This document shows positions 43,081-53,590 of a stretch of 64,000 nt of DNA, one piece after another. The position numbers and the translations under genes are program-made. Origin of the DNA: Kappaphycus alvarezii (taxonomy: Eukaryota; Rhodophyta; Florideophyceae; Gigartinales; Solieriaceae); NCBI GenBank assembly GCA_002205965.3, contig NADL03000602.1:124001-188000 (forward strand). The letters are read 5' to 3'. The notes beneath the pieces were generated by a model, which was not told where the DNA came from, searched no databases, and was given only the letters and a program-made list of their open reading frames with translations. How positions within the stretch are numbered: position 1 is the stretch's first letter; every line of letters starts with the position of its first letter.

Positions 43081-44100
43081 GGCGTAACCTCTCAGTCGCA
43101 CGTCTTGGTTGTTCTTGAGAAATACGTAAATTGGACGGATAATATTCAGATACGTTTGCGACAAGTCTCCAGCAGCTACCATTCCATATCTTCCTATAGA
43201 GTAATGATATATTACCTCCACAAACTCTGGACCTGCTTCCGTGAACCTTCCGTTTTGGAATGAAAATAGAACTCTTATTAATAGTCGGAAATCTTCTTCA
43301 GGTAGCAATGGTCCGTTCAACGTACGAAAACATAGGCATATATTAATGTAGAAATGGATGATTACGTGGAGTTCGTAGTAGTCCCGCGTAACCGAGATGA
43401 TCCATTCCCAGGCCCTTTTTCCTCCCATAGGAATCATTCTATAGTTAAAGATGAGTATGCCCCGTGGTTGCGCATAGTCCTGTGTGAGAAGGAATTCTTC
43501 AGGCCTCTGATGGTAAGGGACCAGACGACGTGCATGGATGGCCCTCCTTGATCTCTTCCCTGAGCTTGAACAGAGCTGATAGTGCGGGTGTCTTTCCTCC
43601 GTGACGATGCAAGGGTTCGAGTACTTGGTTTGGAAGGCCGGCCACTTCACAGCCTGCTGCATTGCTTTTCCATGTACTACAAGTACTTTAGAGCCAACTG
43701 AAAAGGTTCTGACTGCAGGTTCTGCATCCTTATTTCTTGTCTGTGTTAGCGCGCGGTGTGATCTCCAGCCTTCGGTGGCCAGTAGTTCAACTTCCCTACT
43801 CTCTTCATCGATAATATTTGTTTCCATGTCTCTCTGTAACATTCTAGGAGCCCTTCCGTACATTAGCTCGAATGGTGAGCGTCCATTTCTTCCTCTTCTT
43901 CGACGGTAGCCGTATAACACTTTTGGTAAGGCATCTTCCCACTGGATTTCATTCTCCAACATAGTTTTCGATATTGCTCGTTTGATGGTTCCAACCATCC
44001 TCTCCGCTTTCCCGTTGGACATAGGAGCGTATGCGAGAACGGTCTTCAGCTGAATCCTTTCTCTTCCAAAAAACGAAGCAGTGAAGTTGCAGTAAAACAA
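42970..44100 (-). CDS. Integrase C-terminal half and first extension domain (element C)
   Basis: 376 codons, matching B through the catalytic Glu (NGKAERMVG), GPF/Y-like module and the first extension domain (INICLCFRTLNGP ... IRPIY). A one-base loss in a G-run near 43,077 changes the frame after RGYALP, so the second domain is cut off. Confidence 0.82.
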   Translation of the reverse strand: MFYCNFTASFFGRERIQLKTVLAYAPMSNGKAERMVGTIKRAISKTMLENEIQWEDALPKVLYGYRRRRGRNGRSPFELMYGRAPRMLQRDMETNIIDEESREVELLATEGWRSHRALTQTRNKDAEPAVRTFSVGSKVLVVHGKAMQQAVKWPAFQTKYSNPCIVTEERHPHYQLCSSSGKRSRRAIHARRLVPYHQRPEEFLLTQDYAQPRGILIFNYRMIPMGGKRAWEWIISVTRDYYELHVIIHFYINICLCFRTLNGPLLPEEDFRLLIRVLFSFQNGRFTEAGPEFVEVIYHYSIGRYGMVAAGDLSQTYLNIIRPIYVFLKNNQDVRLRGYALPRIWNTGWSRILYGNLTFLRHKLGTLEAARILLKQ

Positions 44101-44606
44101 AGGGCGTTATCCGAGATGATCCTTTTTGGAAGACCAAACGGTTCAATTATTTCTTTTTCGATGAATCTCAGTACCACCTCAGCATTTGCCTCCTCGACTG
44201 CAACTGCTATTGGCCATCCAGTAAGATGTTCCACCCCTATAAGGAGATATTTGTTTCCGGAAGAAGTTTCCTTGAACGGGCCCGCGAAGTCAATTGAGAA
44301 GGTTTCAAAGAGACCGGAAACTGGAAAACTTAGAGTTGTCTTATACTTCCGTATTGGAGTGAATTTTTGGCAGTTGTCGCAGCTTTTCACGAAGTTATAG
44401 ACGTCCTTATGGATACCGGGCCACCAGAATCTCTCAGTTACGAATTTTTTGGTTGTTTCGAGATCCCAATGCCCTAGCTCATCATGGAAAGTCCTCAAGA
44501 TCTTCATTCTTTCTTTCAAAGGGGCCACTAGTCGGGGACCGGCTTTAGTGTGCCGGAAAGTTTCCCATTCCACAATGTAAAAGCCTTTTGATTCCTGCGT
44601 ACCCAA
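44046..44606 (-). CDS. Integrase N-terminal half (element C)
   Basis: 186 codons with H41, H46, C76, C79 and the first two catalytic Asp (D106, D166); ends LEEKGFS at a stop. The Glu is in the -1 frame starting before 44,100. A run reading T-TTT-TTG in frame lies 12 bases before the point where homology changes frame. All three copies share this break. Confidence 0.85.
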   Translation of the reverse strand: MGTQESKGFYIVEWETFRHTKAGPRLVAPLKERMKILRTFHDELGHWDLETTKKFVTERFWWPGIHKDVYNFVKSCDNCQKFTPIRKYKTTLSFPVSGLFETFSIDFAGPFKETSSGNKYLLIGVEHLTGWPIAVAVEEANAEVVLRFIEKEIIEPFGLPKRIISDNALCFTATSLLRFLEEKGFS

Positions 44607-46108
44607 TTTCGGTGTTCAAGATCAACCTTTCTCATTTCTAGTCCATCGAGGAATTTGATCAGTCCGTGAATATTAGCTTCGTACTCGTTATCGTTCGGCA
44701 ACTGCAACTCGGCGACTCCGACGATGTCCTCCGAAGCTTTTTCATTTGGAATCAGTGCGTCCCTCAAGCGGGATAGGTAATCGGCAGGCTGATTATTGCG
44801 TCCGGGTCTATACACAATTTCAAACCGATATTCTGCGAAAATGTCGAGCCATCGGGCCAAGCGGTGATGTACATCCTTCTTTTGGAATGCTGTTTTAAGT
44901 GCCTGGTGATCAGTTATCAAGACAAATTTCTCGAGTGATAAAAGGTATACGCGAAACTTTTTCAGCGCGAAGACGACAGCTAGCGCTTCTTTCTCGCAGA
45001 CTGAGTATCTCTTTTCCGCGTCATTCAGAGTTCGGCTTGCGAATTGAACAGGGTGTAGTCTTCCGTTTTCATCTTTTTGGGACAAAACGGCACCCAAAGA
45101 CCGTTCTGAGGCATCTGTCTCCACAACGAATGGTCTCTTGAAATCTGGGTACATGAGAACTGGGGGGACACATAGCTTATCTTTAAGCTCCTGAAATGCA
45201 GTTTCCATTTCCTTGTTCCAGTAAAATTTTCCGTTCTTCGTAGTGCTGGCATGTAACGGTGCTGCAGTCTTGGCGAAATCTTTGATAAATCTTCTGTAAT
45301 ATGAGGCCAGTCCTAAGAAGCTTCGGACCTCCGTCTTTGAAGCGGGCCTTGGTGCCAACTTTATTTTTTTCGTTTTCTCTGGATCCACTCTAATTCCCTC
45401 TTGGTCGACGATATGACCGAGTAATTGGATAGAAGTTTTCGCAAAGAAGCATTTGCTCAACTTAATTTTCAAGCTATACTCCGATATCCTCTCCACAACT
45501 GTCTTGACGTGCGAGATGTGCTGATCCAATGTTTCTGAGAATATGACGACATCATCGATATAGACTCTTGCGAATGGAAGTCCTTTCAAAACCTCGTTCA
45601 TCATTCTTTGGAATGTAGCTGGTGCATTCATGAGACCAAAAGGCATCACTTCGAACCTGAACGTACCGGCTTTGCTGGTAAAGGTTGTTTTTTCCTTACA
45701 TTTTTCATCCAATGGAATCTGCCAATAGCCAGTGTAAAGGTCAATTGAGGTGAAATATCTCCCGTCCTTCAGGTCCTCGAGGATCTCCTCCATGTTCGGA
45801 ATCGGAAATCGATCGGGTATCATTCTCTGGTTCAGTTGTCGGTAATCGACGCAAAAACGCAGCTTTCCATCCTTCTTTGGTGCGACCACAACTGGAAACG
45901 ACCATGGGGATGAAACTGGTCGAATAATATCATTTTTCAGCATACTTGTAACATTTTCTGAGATAAATTGGTCATATTTTGGCGGTTGACGTCTAGGCTT
46001 GTGGTAAATCGGTTGAGTGTCGGTAAGTTCGAACGAGTGAGTAACCGGTACACTTGCTTGTCTTAAATCTGAAACGCTCCATGCAATTACTTCGGAAGAT
46101 GTTAACAT
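44528..46108 (-). CDS. RT-RNase H, intact frame (element C)
   Basis: 526 codons, the only copy with RT and RNase H in one frame. [21 protein letters not shown] (about 67-85), first Asp D123 (SIDLYTGYW), PFGLMNAPATFQ (156-167), YIDD (183-186). Connection FLGLASYYRRFIKDF. RNase H: D332 (ETDAS), E374 (CEKEA), D400 (LITDH), D443 (QPADYLSRL), all four catalytic positions filled. It leaves the homologous frame near 44,615, so integrase continues in the -1 frame; the same step occurs in A and B. Met1 here is internal; the true upstream sequence is cut by a one-base loss in a G-run near 46,130. Confidence 0.93.
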   Translation of the reverse strand: MLTSSEVIAWSVSDLRQASVPVTHSFELTDTQPIYHKPRRQPPKYDQFISENVTSMLKNDIIRPVSSPWSFPVVVAPKKDGKLRFCVDYRQLNQRMIPDRFPIPNMEEILEDLKDGRYFTSIDLYTGYWQIPLDEKCKEKTTFTSKAGTFRFEVMPFGLMNAPATFQRMMNEVLKGLPFARVYIDDVVIFSETLDQHISHVKTVVERISEYSLKIKLSKCFFAKTSIQLLGHIVDQEGIRVDPEKTKKIKLAPRPASKTEVRSFLGLASYYRRFIKDFAKTAAPLHASTTKNGKFYWNKEMETAFQELKDKLCVPPVLMYPDFKRPFVVETDASERSLGAVLSQKDENGRLHPVQFASRTLNDAEKRYSVCEKEALAVVFALKKFRVYLLSLEKFVLITDHQALKTAFQKKDVHHRLARWLDIFAEYRFEIVYRPGRNNQPADYLSRLRDALIPNEKASEDIVGVAELQLPNDNEYEANIHGLIKFLDGLEMRKVDLEHRNWVRRNQKAFTLWNGKLSGTLKPVPD

Positions 46109-46119
46109 GTCGGATATTT

Positions 46120-46684
46120 TCAGTGAGGCGGGGCGGGAAGGTGCTGCACTTTTCCTTGGATTTCTGCCATTTGGCGCCCTTTTTCTTCTTGATCCTCAAC
46201 CTCAATATTTTGAAGGACCTCTTCCGTCGTGCTCACATCTTCATATATGGAATTCGACGTATTCTTATTTTCTTTGCAAAGGTAATCTTCTTTCATGCTC
46301 CGAATTCTGTCCTTTGATTCGATATCATCGCAAAAAGAAACACATTCGGGTTTCAAACTTATCCTAGAATCCAGTCGTCATCTGTTTCAAACCCGGAATC
46401 ATAATCGTCCCATGCCATGTTCATTACCCCCGAGGGTACCCTTTTCCACTTCCGAAAGTGTTAGTTGGTTCCGAATCTTCGCTGTCATAGCTAGAAGTGA
46501 AATCTTCACTGTCCGTTTCTTTTAAATCTTCAGGATGCGTGCTTTTGTCGAAATCCAGGGGCATCTTCACGGTTCTGCCGTCAATATTAACTGAAACCAT
46601 TTGGTTGCCCAAGTCAATGCATGTCCTAGTCTTTCCATTGTGGGCAGCCAATGATTGCATCGAAAGGGAGATCCGGCATGACAA
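46120..46684 (-). pseudogene. PR-RT linker region (element C), frameshifted
   Basis: 46,684-46,424 encodes the protease C-terminal part and an acidic linker ending GKGYPRG; a lost T near 46,425 (TTAATG in B, TAATG here) makes a stop. 46,356-46,120 continues the acidic linker (VSTTEEVLQNIEVEDQEE). Single-base losses near 46,373 and 46,130 break it further. Confidence 0.8.
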
Positions 46685-48300
46685 GAAAGTCTACATCAAC
46701 TTTAGAGTCCCCAAAGAACACGGAAACCTTGTCAACAGTGCCCATGCATTTTGAGACGGTTCCATCCGCTACAGTTATTTTTCGAGTCGTTGGAGTAATT
46801 TCGAGACCTAGATCTGTCACCAAAGTTTCTGAAATGAGGTTTGGAACAGCACCCGAATCGAAGAGAGCTTGGGTTTTCATACCCAATACTTTGACTGGTA
46901 CCAGCTTAAGACGTCTTGGTGCTGTCGAGGCCGATTGAAGAAACAGTTTCTTACCCTTAGCGGACTTATTAGACCTGATAATTTTTTTGAGTTCTTTTCT
47001 CGCATCCTCTGCGTCGCCCCTCAAAAGTTGACCAAACGTTATCCCAGTTGGGGCCGATGCAAGCTCAGCCACCAAATTGTACCTCTTCACATACTCTAGT
47101 ACGTCCTTAGAGATACTCTTAACTTTCTTACTCTTTTTCGTCTTCTTGGCCGGAGTGACTCCCACTCCTGGAACAACTTGATCAGACCTCTTGGTTCGAG
47201 GAGGTACAGGTGCTGGGATATGCTCCAGCATTCCATACTCTAGCCTAGGTTTCTTCGATAAAATGTTCCCTTCCCCATCCCTTTTTGTCACATTGACTTG
47301 ACTAATCTCTTCAGCGATGGATACGTTACCGGCATCCGTCAACCTTTGATCCCTTCTATTTTGTAAGATTTTCACCTCTGGTCCTGACTCACTCCTTGCT
47401 TCCGATAAATTTGCTCTTCTGTTGTCTTTAGACCAGCAGTTACTTTCATGATGCCCATATCGACCGCACTTTGCACAACGAGTGTTTCTATGTGGATTAT
47501 CAGGACACCTGTTTGCAAAGTGTCCAGGCTTGTGACAGTAAGAACAGACTTCTGCGGCCTTAGGGGCCCCAGACTGGTTCTTCTTAATGGTAAGAGTAAG
47601 GCTTTCCAACTGCGAGGTTATCATGTCAAGTCGATTATCGAATCGGGTTTCCAACCTTTCTTCCAAGTTTTTGACATCGCTCCTGACAGATTCTAATGCC
47701 GCTGCACTAGTAGCCGGCCTTTGATAATTCTTTTCAGGATGTACGATAGACATCGATGTGCGGGTTTCCCTCGGTACCTCACTCAGTGACTGAAACGTCT
47801 CCGAATTTTTGACAAATTCTACTATGGTACCCTTCAGTTCATCAAAAGTGTGAGGGCCCTTGATGAGGAGGAAATCGGAGAGCCGCTTATCCCCCATAGC
47901 CGCCTTACGCAGCATTCCGTACTTGGCTTGGGCGTTGAACCCAGCCTTTTCATAAAGATCACACAAGTACACCAATGAGCTTAACAAATCGTCGAAGTTC
48001 AGCCGGGCCTCTATGGCGGTACGAATCATCTCATCTGGTTCTACCTCCTTAGCATACTCTTTCACAAGCCACTCACATACCTCACCGAAGTTACGCCCAT
48101 TCCCGTTAAGAGACCACCCGTCGATAAACTTGGACTTATATTTGTGCTTTGCGTCACCATGAAGATAGGCGAAGATACTTGCGCCTTCTCTTCATCGCCC
48201 TTCTCTCGCATCACAACGTTGACATATGTGTAAAGAAACTCCTCAACGTCTTCAGTCTTGCCCCTGTGAACGTTATACGAGCAGCATTGAGATCCATGAT
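46626..48300 (-). CDS. Gag-protease (element C), N-terminus frameshifted
   Basis: The open frame from Met at 48,065 (479 codons) is identical or nearly so to residues 122-600 of the A polyprotein: coiled coil, both CCHC knuckles (CSYCHKPGHFANRC, CAKCGRYGHHESNC), DSGAVPNLIS and the same stop after IIGCPQWKD. The N-terminal about 90 residues (48,300-48,066) are in another frame because a G is missing near 48,182. The natural start would be MDLN- at about 48,297. Confidence 0.85.
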
Positions 48301-48385
48301 TACCGAAAAGAAATCCCCCGAAGTGTTCCTTACTACTGCTCAACTCGAATACCTCGGGTGCAACCCCCTCCACAAGAGTACCAAA

Positions 48386-48964
48386 TGATAGGGGTAAATC
48401 GGCGGGGAGGAGATCCTCAGAACCAATTACCCTGAGAAGGAGGTGTTGCGAGCGACAAAAGTGCTACCGTGGTATTGTTGAACGAACAAAAGGGAGTGTA
48501 TATAGAAGAGAGTTGAGAAAGCTACAAGCAAGTATAAAAGGGGCAGGGTCTACCACTGACGCTCTGCGACCAGCGTAAGAAAAAGTTTTCTTGGGTCTGA
48601 AGTTGACTCTCAACTTCCTACTACTCGGGACTTGGCTTGAAGTTGTCTGGATATTTCCTCAAGGTAAATATCTAGGTGCCATACCCATGCCAGCCACCCA
48701 TCGGCCAGGGGTGGGAATTGATGTGGCCATTATATAGACCTTTCAGAGCTACTTGTAGTATCACCCACAACCTGGAACTGTACTGACATCTACTATGACA
48801 GCGTGTCCTAAAATGAAAAAATCAGCCGACGAATTTGCCACACTCACCCAAATTAAAAATATCTTGCAAATTCAAAAACTGTAAAAATATCTTCCCAATT
48901 CCGATACTGTATACAATCATGGTCCTCATCTAGATTTTTTTCGTGCGCGAATTTGCGCACATCA
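48386..48964 (-). repeat. Right LTR of the composite, with internal deletion
   Basis: 579 bp, with the same 139-bp deletion as the middle LTR. As the 5' LTR of element C it should be its promoter; the CTATATAAG motif is missing, but the other TATA-like site (TATATAAT, minus, near 48,735) is kept. PBS-like TGGTACTC (minus) follows on the left, two bases away. Confidence 0.93.
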
Positions 48965-48997
48965 GTTGTCCAGCACGGGGAACCACTCAGTGGTCTG
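48965..48997. repeat. 33-bp direct repeat, right of the B/C composite
   Basis: Identical to 35,003-35,035. The RT frame resumes here: repeated residues up to PLSGL, then LLFQIVLH from 48,998. Confidence 0.93.
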
Positions 48998-50530
48998 TTA
49001 TTTCAGATAGTCCTCCATACACTAAACCTGAAGGCACAAGACATGTTGTGGCATCCCAAAGGCCACAAGAAGGTCTAAGACGTATTCCTTCAGCTGTGGT
49101 ATCATAAAAAGGGCTACAGAGTGGCCAGACATGACGCCCTTTTGAAAGCTCCCGCAATCTTATCCTCTCCCTAGGCAACGCGACTTGATCAACGCCTGGA
49201 AATTCCCAAGTGTAAGATATGGTGGACCACGGCTCCAAGCGAGACAGACAAGGGGTCGAATTTCTTTAACGGGCAGGCAGGCACTCGTGTGTGCGGAGGA
49301 CGTAGATAGATTGCAAGCTACTGAGGGAGAAGAATTAATCCAACTCAATCTGCGGTAATCGCCGCCAGCTTCGACCAGAAGCAGAATGAAGCGTTCCACC
49401 ACTTGCAATTGCCCTGCTCGGATCGGGCCTGGCTCCAGGCATCTCGCTCCTTTTCAATGGGCGGTCTCGGTCTCCTGCAAAAGTCGACCATTAAAGAGGC
49501 GGATTCTTTCCGTCTTATATCCGACCTGCTGGCCCTTTCTCACGACCGCTACTTAGAGGAGGTCACCCAGTCCGTAATCTCGCTCCTATTTTCTCGCCAT
49601 CCGCAGCTGTCTCCGTCGCTAACGGCTACTGCTCTTTCGCTCGTAGCTCTTCGCTGGTCCCCGATGAAAGACTCCAATCTGCGATCACAACTGAACTCAT
49701 GCTTTCGACGTCTGGCAGGTTGTTCTTGTCCGCAGCAGCACCCGACCGAGCGTGCTCCTCCCCTTGTGCACATCCCCCTCCTTCCGTTTTGTCTTCGCTT
49801 CCTCACCCCCACCGCGGTACGTACATGGCCTCCCGTGCATGGATCCGTCTCGGTATCACGCTATTCTCAGGATCCACTCGTTGTACGGTGTGCTCCCGGC
49901 GCTCTGTCGAATTCGCACCCTCTTGGATCCAAACGGACAACATGTGTTGACCTGCAAGTACGAAGACGCATCACTCGCCAGGATCACGTCCTTCGCAACA
50001 TTCTCGCCTGCTTCTGCAAGGAAGTTAGCGTCGCTGCACTCGTCGAACATTCGCTTCCCGTCCAAGATCCCAATTCTTTTATTCATTGGGAGTCCCTTCC
50101 ATTACGAATGGACTGAGTGCCTATTGTCTTCACTCCAGTGATATTGCCGTCGACATTACTATTGCCCATTCTTCTGCTCGCCGCCACATCTCGCCATGTA
50201 CAGTTACCGCAGGCGCTACCGCGGCACTCGCAGAGCGCGAGAAACATCGTCATTGCGCCGATAACTGCCAACAATATGATACCCTCCTTTCCCCCGTCGG
50301 AGTTAATCTTTGTGGCTCCTTTGGTGATGAGGGCTAGAGTTTTATCCGACGCCTCGCTTCCTTCGCTGCTTCCCGTCATGGTTCCTCGCCCAGCAAGAAT
50401 TTCGCGACTTCGTTACTCGTTTTGCGTTTAGCCTCCAAGTGATGCAGGCGCGACAGGTTGCCACCCGCCGCCTGCCTGCGTAGTTGATCTCTGAATACTC
50501 TCCGCACACTATTGTGCCCTAGAAATCGTA
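48998..50530 (+). pseudogene. Non-LTR family 1: RT end, thumb, zinc knuckle and C-terminal module
   Basis: Continues the RT split at 35,035. After LLFQIVLHTLNL the YxDD region is unrecognisable. 49,350-49,550 gives the thumb pattern (AFHHLQLPCSDRAWL, SFSMGGLGLLQKS), then a region ending DPNGQHVLTCKYED near 49,930-49,970 (zinc knuckle GDHxLxC pattern), NILACFCKEVSVAALVEHSL, then DIAVDITIAHSSARRH (50,137-50,190, core of the inferred restriction-like endonuclease) and ALAEREKHRH. Similarity to the minus copy at 58.6-59.2 kb extends to about 50,530. Three frames are needed, so it is dead. Confidence 0.72.
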
Positions 50531-50954
50531 AAGATTTTCCGTTTCGTTCTGTAAAGAATTCAGAACATTTCGAAATGCGGCAGAAGTAGATCCCCTCTTG
50601 ACTGAAATCGCGTAAGCCAACAAGAAATGCTCCCGGAATTTTCACCTGGATCGGAAGGTAGAGGCCTATTACAGTTGCCCACGGCATTCGTTATCCCGCT
50701 TGCCCAGCTTTGCAGATGGCAAAGCTGTAGAAAATGCCCTTGATTGAGAGCTGTACGAAGCCACCCCTGCAAAATACTCAAAACCCATAGCTTAACAGTC
50801 TGAATCTGCTCCAGGGAAGCTTATGCACGCATTGCCACCGGGGGGGGAGCTTGTGGTGATTTATTGTTTGAACGGTGAGGCCAGCTGTTTCTCAAGAGAT
50901 TTGGTCTAATGGGTTCAGGCTTTTTAAGGGGGGTTAATTTACTGTGGTAAATAT
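50530..50954. other. No recognisable gene
   Basis: Spacer between family 1 and family 2 elements. Contains a short G-run (50,840-50,848). Nothing coding recognised. Confidence 0.4.
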
Positions 50955-52245
50955 GTGGGTTGGTATCCAGTAAATTTGTACCGGAGCGTAGAAATCGTAT
51001 CATTGTCAAGCCAATTGCGAAACCGTACAATGCGTCAAGAGCTGTGGATGGCAGTCCAATCTACCAGAAGGTGGAAGGGAGGCCAGCCAGCAAACAAGCG
51101 GCTCTTGCGAGTTGTGCCGCCCTCCTGTACGCGGAAAGGGGCCGAATACTTCGACAGCTTAATCGAGAGGTGCTGCCGCACTTTAGCGGGTGGAATGCTA
51201 GACAACTGTATATTCAAGGAGCTGCAACTGCCCATTAAGGCACTACAGGAGAAGAAGCCGACCTTGGGAATCGGCCTCTCCTCCGCGCGAGATGTCGCCG
51301 CCGCTTCGTTTCTTGCGTCTAGCGCCGCGACGCAGCAGTTATGCGAGAAGTCTTTGCCGTCCTGTGTTCAAGACCTGACGCAGTACGAGGACGCTACAGC
51401 CGCTTTTACCACATGGAGCGCCTCTTGTCGACCCTCAGAACGAATTCCGTTTCGCAATTTCTGCTCATCCAACCCACCATCGCAGAAGAAGCTAACAGAT
51501 GCAATTCATATGGCTGCGCAAGAGGCCTTGCCGCCCGGAAACATCCGCACCCGCGCCTTCCGCGCTAGCATGTCCCTCCTCGGTGCCAAAGGCTGGGTCT
51601 ACTGTGCACCTTGCCCTGGATTGAGGACGCACATCAAGAGCAAAGACTTTTCCGTGTGGTTCCAGTACTTTTGCCAAACCCCTTTATTCGCCCCAGGTAC
51701 CCCTTGCCCCAAAGCAGGATGCCATGAAATGCTGGATATCTACGGGGACCACTTGCTACATTGTCGCTTTGGCTGCGAGCGGAATACTCGCCATAACAAC
51801 CAGGTGACTTTACTGGGGAACGACCTTGCAAGAGCCGCCCGTCGTCCATTCATCGAACCTCGTCTACACTACCAAACAGGACGAGGCCGGATATCAGGGC
51901 GATGGGAGCCGGCGGTGGCACGGATTATTTCGACGTAACCTTTGTCAACCCGCTCGCTCCCTCCCACGCAAGAGCCAGGGCTTTCAACCCACTCACAAGC
52001 CTCAACGCAGCTCACGCAGAGCAGCTGAAATACCAAGGGTTCCTTGCTGAGCTGCCTGGGAGAAACAGGCTGGTTCCTGTTCCCATCTCAACGCTTGGAG
52101 GATGGCATCCGGCGGCGTTCTCCGTCGTCAAGGAACTCGCGAGAACCGTTGCCACCCGCGCAATGGAACGGTTTTCGAAGGTTAGAGGCATTCTTTTACA
52201 GCGGCATTCTGCTTTGACAGTAACCTCCATTTTAAGGTAACAGGT
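50955..52245 (+). pseudogene. Non-LTR family 2: thumb, zinc knuckle and C-terminal module
   Basis: 50,955-51,938 is one open frame of 327 codons. It contains LGIGLSSARDVAAASFLASS (thumb/GGLG region), NPPSQKKLTDAIH, GWVYCAPCPGLRTHIKSKDF, then the zinc knuckle (TPCPKAGCHEMLDIYGDHLL, then HC) and RHNNQVTLLGNDLARAARRP. A frame change near 51,900 leads into 51,902-52,240: GGTDYFDVTFVNPLAPS, QLKYQGFLAEL, STLGGWHPAAFSVV, LLQRHSAL. Order and motifs match the C-terminal end of non-LTR retrotransposon ORFs with a restriction-like endonuclease; that assignment is inferred. Only one frame change, so younger than the family 1 copy. RT palm not present. Confidence 0.72.
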
Positions 52246-52544
52246 CAGCAAGACGCCATGAACTACCTAGGGGACTAGCCGGAGGCCACCCAACAGGCAT
52301 GCTTCATTGCACATAGCTGCCGCTGCGCCATACACCCATTGCCAACGCCGGTGTATCTCGACGCATAGACCGAGAGAAGTTCTACTTTGCGTGGAACTAT
52401 ATTATAGCTTACTGACCTTTCAGAATTTGAACTACATGGTCGTCCAGAGAAAAGTATAGACCTATTGAGGAAGGTAATTTTGGAGGATTTTGCATTTGAA
52501 TGGGTGTGTAGGGCGGTGGAGTGCCTTCAAGAGGTGCACGATGA

Positions 52545-52850
52545 TGAGGGGAAAAGTTTTGGGTGTTTTACTCTTGGAAGATATATCCGATCTATCCCAT
52601 GGTTTTCAAGACAACCACAATCGACTCAAAAAGGATATACCGATACAGTAACGGGGAAGGAACTACGCTCCCTAAAACGCTACCTCCAGGCGAGCCATCA
52701 AGCAGGCCGCATTGGGCATGACGGCTGCTGCAGCGTGCGTTTGCATCAAAACCCCTCGAACCTTTCCGTACGTCTCCAATGCCCTCATGTCCACGTTCCT
52801 TGACACGTCATTTCGCACTGCACATGCATCCGGGTGCAACCCTCCAAGAG
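52545..52850 (-). mobile_element. 5'-truncated 3' end of non-LTR family 3, minus strand
   Basis: In the minus direction: STLGGLHPDACAVRNDVSRN (52,860-52,800), GVLMQTHAAAAVMPNAACLM, then the untranslated end with GTCGATTGTGGTTGTCTTG and CCAAGAGTAAAACACCC near 52,560. Same 3' end as the copies at 21.7, 31.5 and 60.1 kb. Confidence 0.7.
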
Positions 52851-53590
52851 TGGAGCTACAGCTACCCTCCAAAAGCTACAGGTGAATCACTTTGCTTTGG
52901 TAATAACCTTTCTACTAGCTTTGGAGCTGGAAACAATCTCGGTCGGCAAAGACACCGCCACTACCATCAATTCCGCCGTAGAGCGCAGCATCAGGTTTGA
53001 CTCCAGAGTGCCAGCTCTTGAGGAGTCTGACCATCACACGTGCTGTGTTAGCGTTGCAATGCTCCTAGAGGTTGTCTGTCAGAGGACAACTCGGCCCGAA
53101 ATGGATTTCTTCTGCGTCATCGCCACATCGGACACTGCCTCAGTCGCAACGGCAATCGTTGTGACTGTGGCAATGTCACGGCAATCGTTGTGCAACCCGT
53201 CTCTAGAGCCTATCTGTACTCAGAATTACGCCCTTTCTGCATCTCGATAGGCATCAGCGCTGATTTTACACGCCAGTTAAACACAGTGGAAGGAAGACGT
53301 CATGTCTATGCGCGCGATAATACAGCCGGAAGAGCTAAAATAAAGGACTAGAGAGGTAAAGGGCGATGAATTTCATCAAGGACGGAAGACTCGCGGTGGT
53401 TTGTTGTCAGTCGAACGATGAACTAGATCGCTGGCGGCAGACGTGGATCCTTCTAGTCTGGTTTGAAGTGTAACTCGCATTGTGTGGACTTAACAACGTA
53501 GATTTCACATACAGCGAGAAGGGCAAGGAGAGGAAAATAAAAGTCATCTAAAAGCTGAATAGTCGTGTTCGAGAAGGATAGCATGTCGTC
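52850..53590. other. No recognisable gene
   Basis: A plus-strand frame at 52,834-53,250 (138 codons) is open, and the word GTCACGGCAATCGTTGTG occurs with a near copy just before it (around 53,148-53,190), but I see no family pattern. Confidence 0.35.

Larger units (their letters stand above)
35037..48964 (-). mobile_element. Tandem Ty3/gypsy composite LTR-B-LTR-C-LTR (13,928 bp)
   Basis: Three LTRs (35,037-35,754; 41,739-42,311; 48,386-48,964) and two internal regions (B 35,755-41,738; C 42,312-48,385), all minus strand and same family as A. Adjacent copies share the middle LTR, as after recombination between LTRs. LTR 1 is full length while the middle and right LTRs carry the same 139-bp deletion, so B and C come from different insertions. 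The outer flanks are a 33-bp direct repeat. The composite splits a plus-strand RT gene. Confidence 0.92.
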
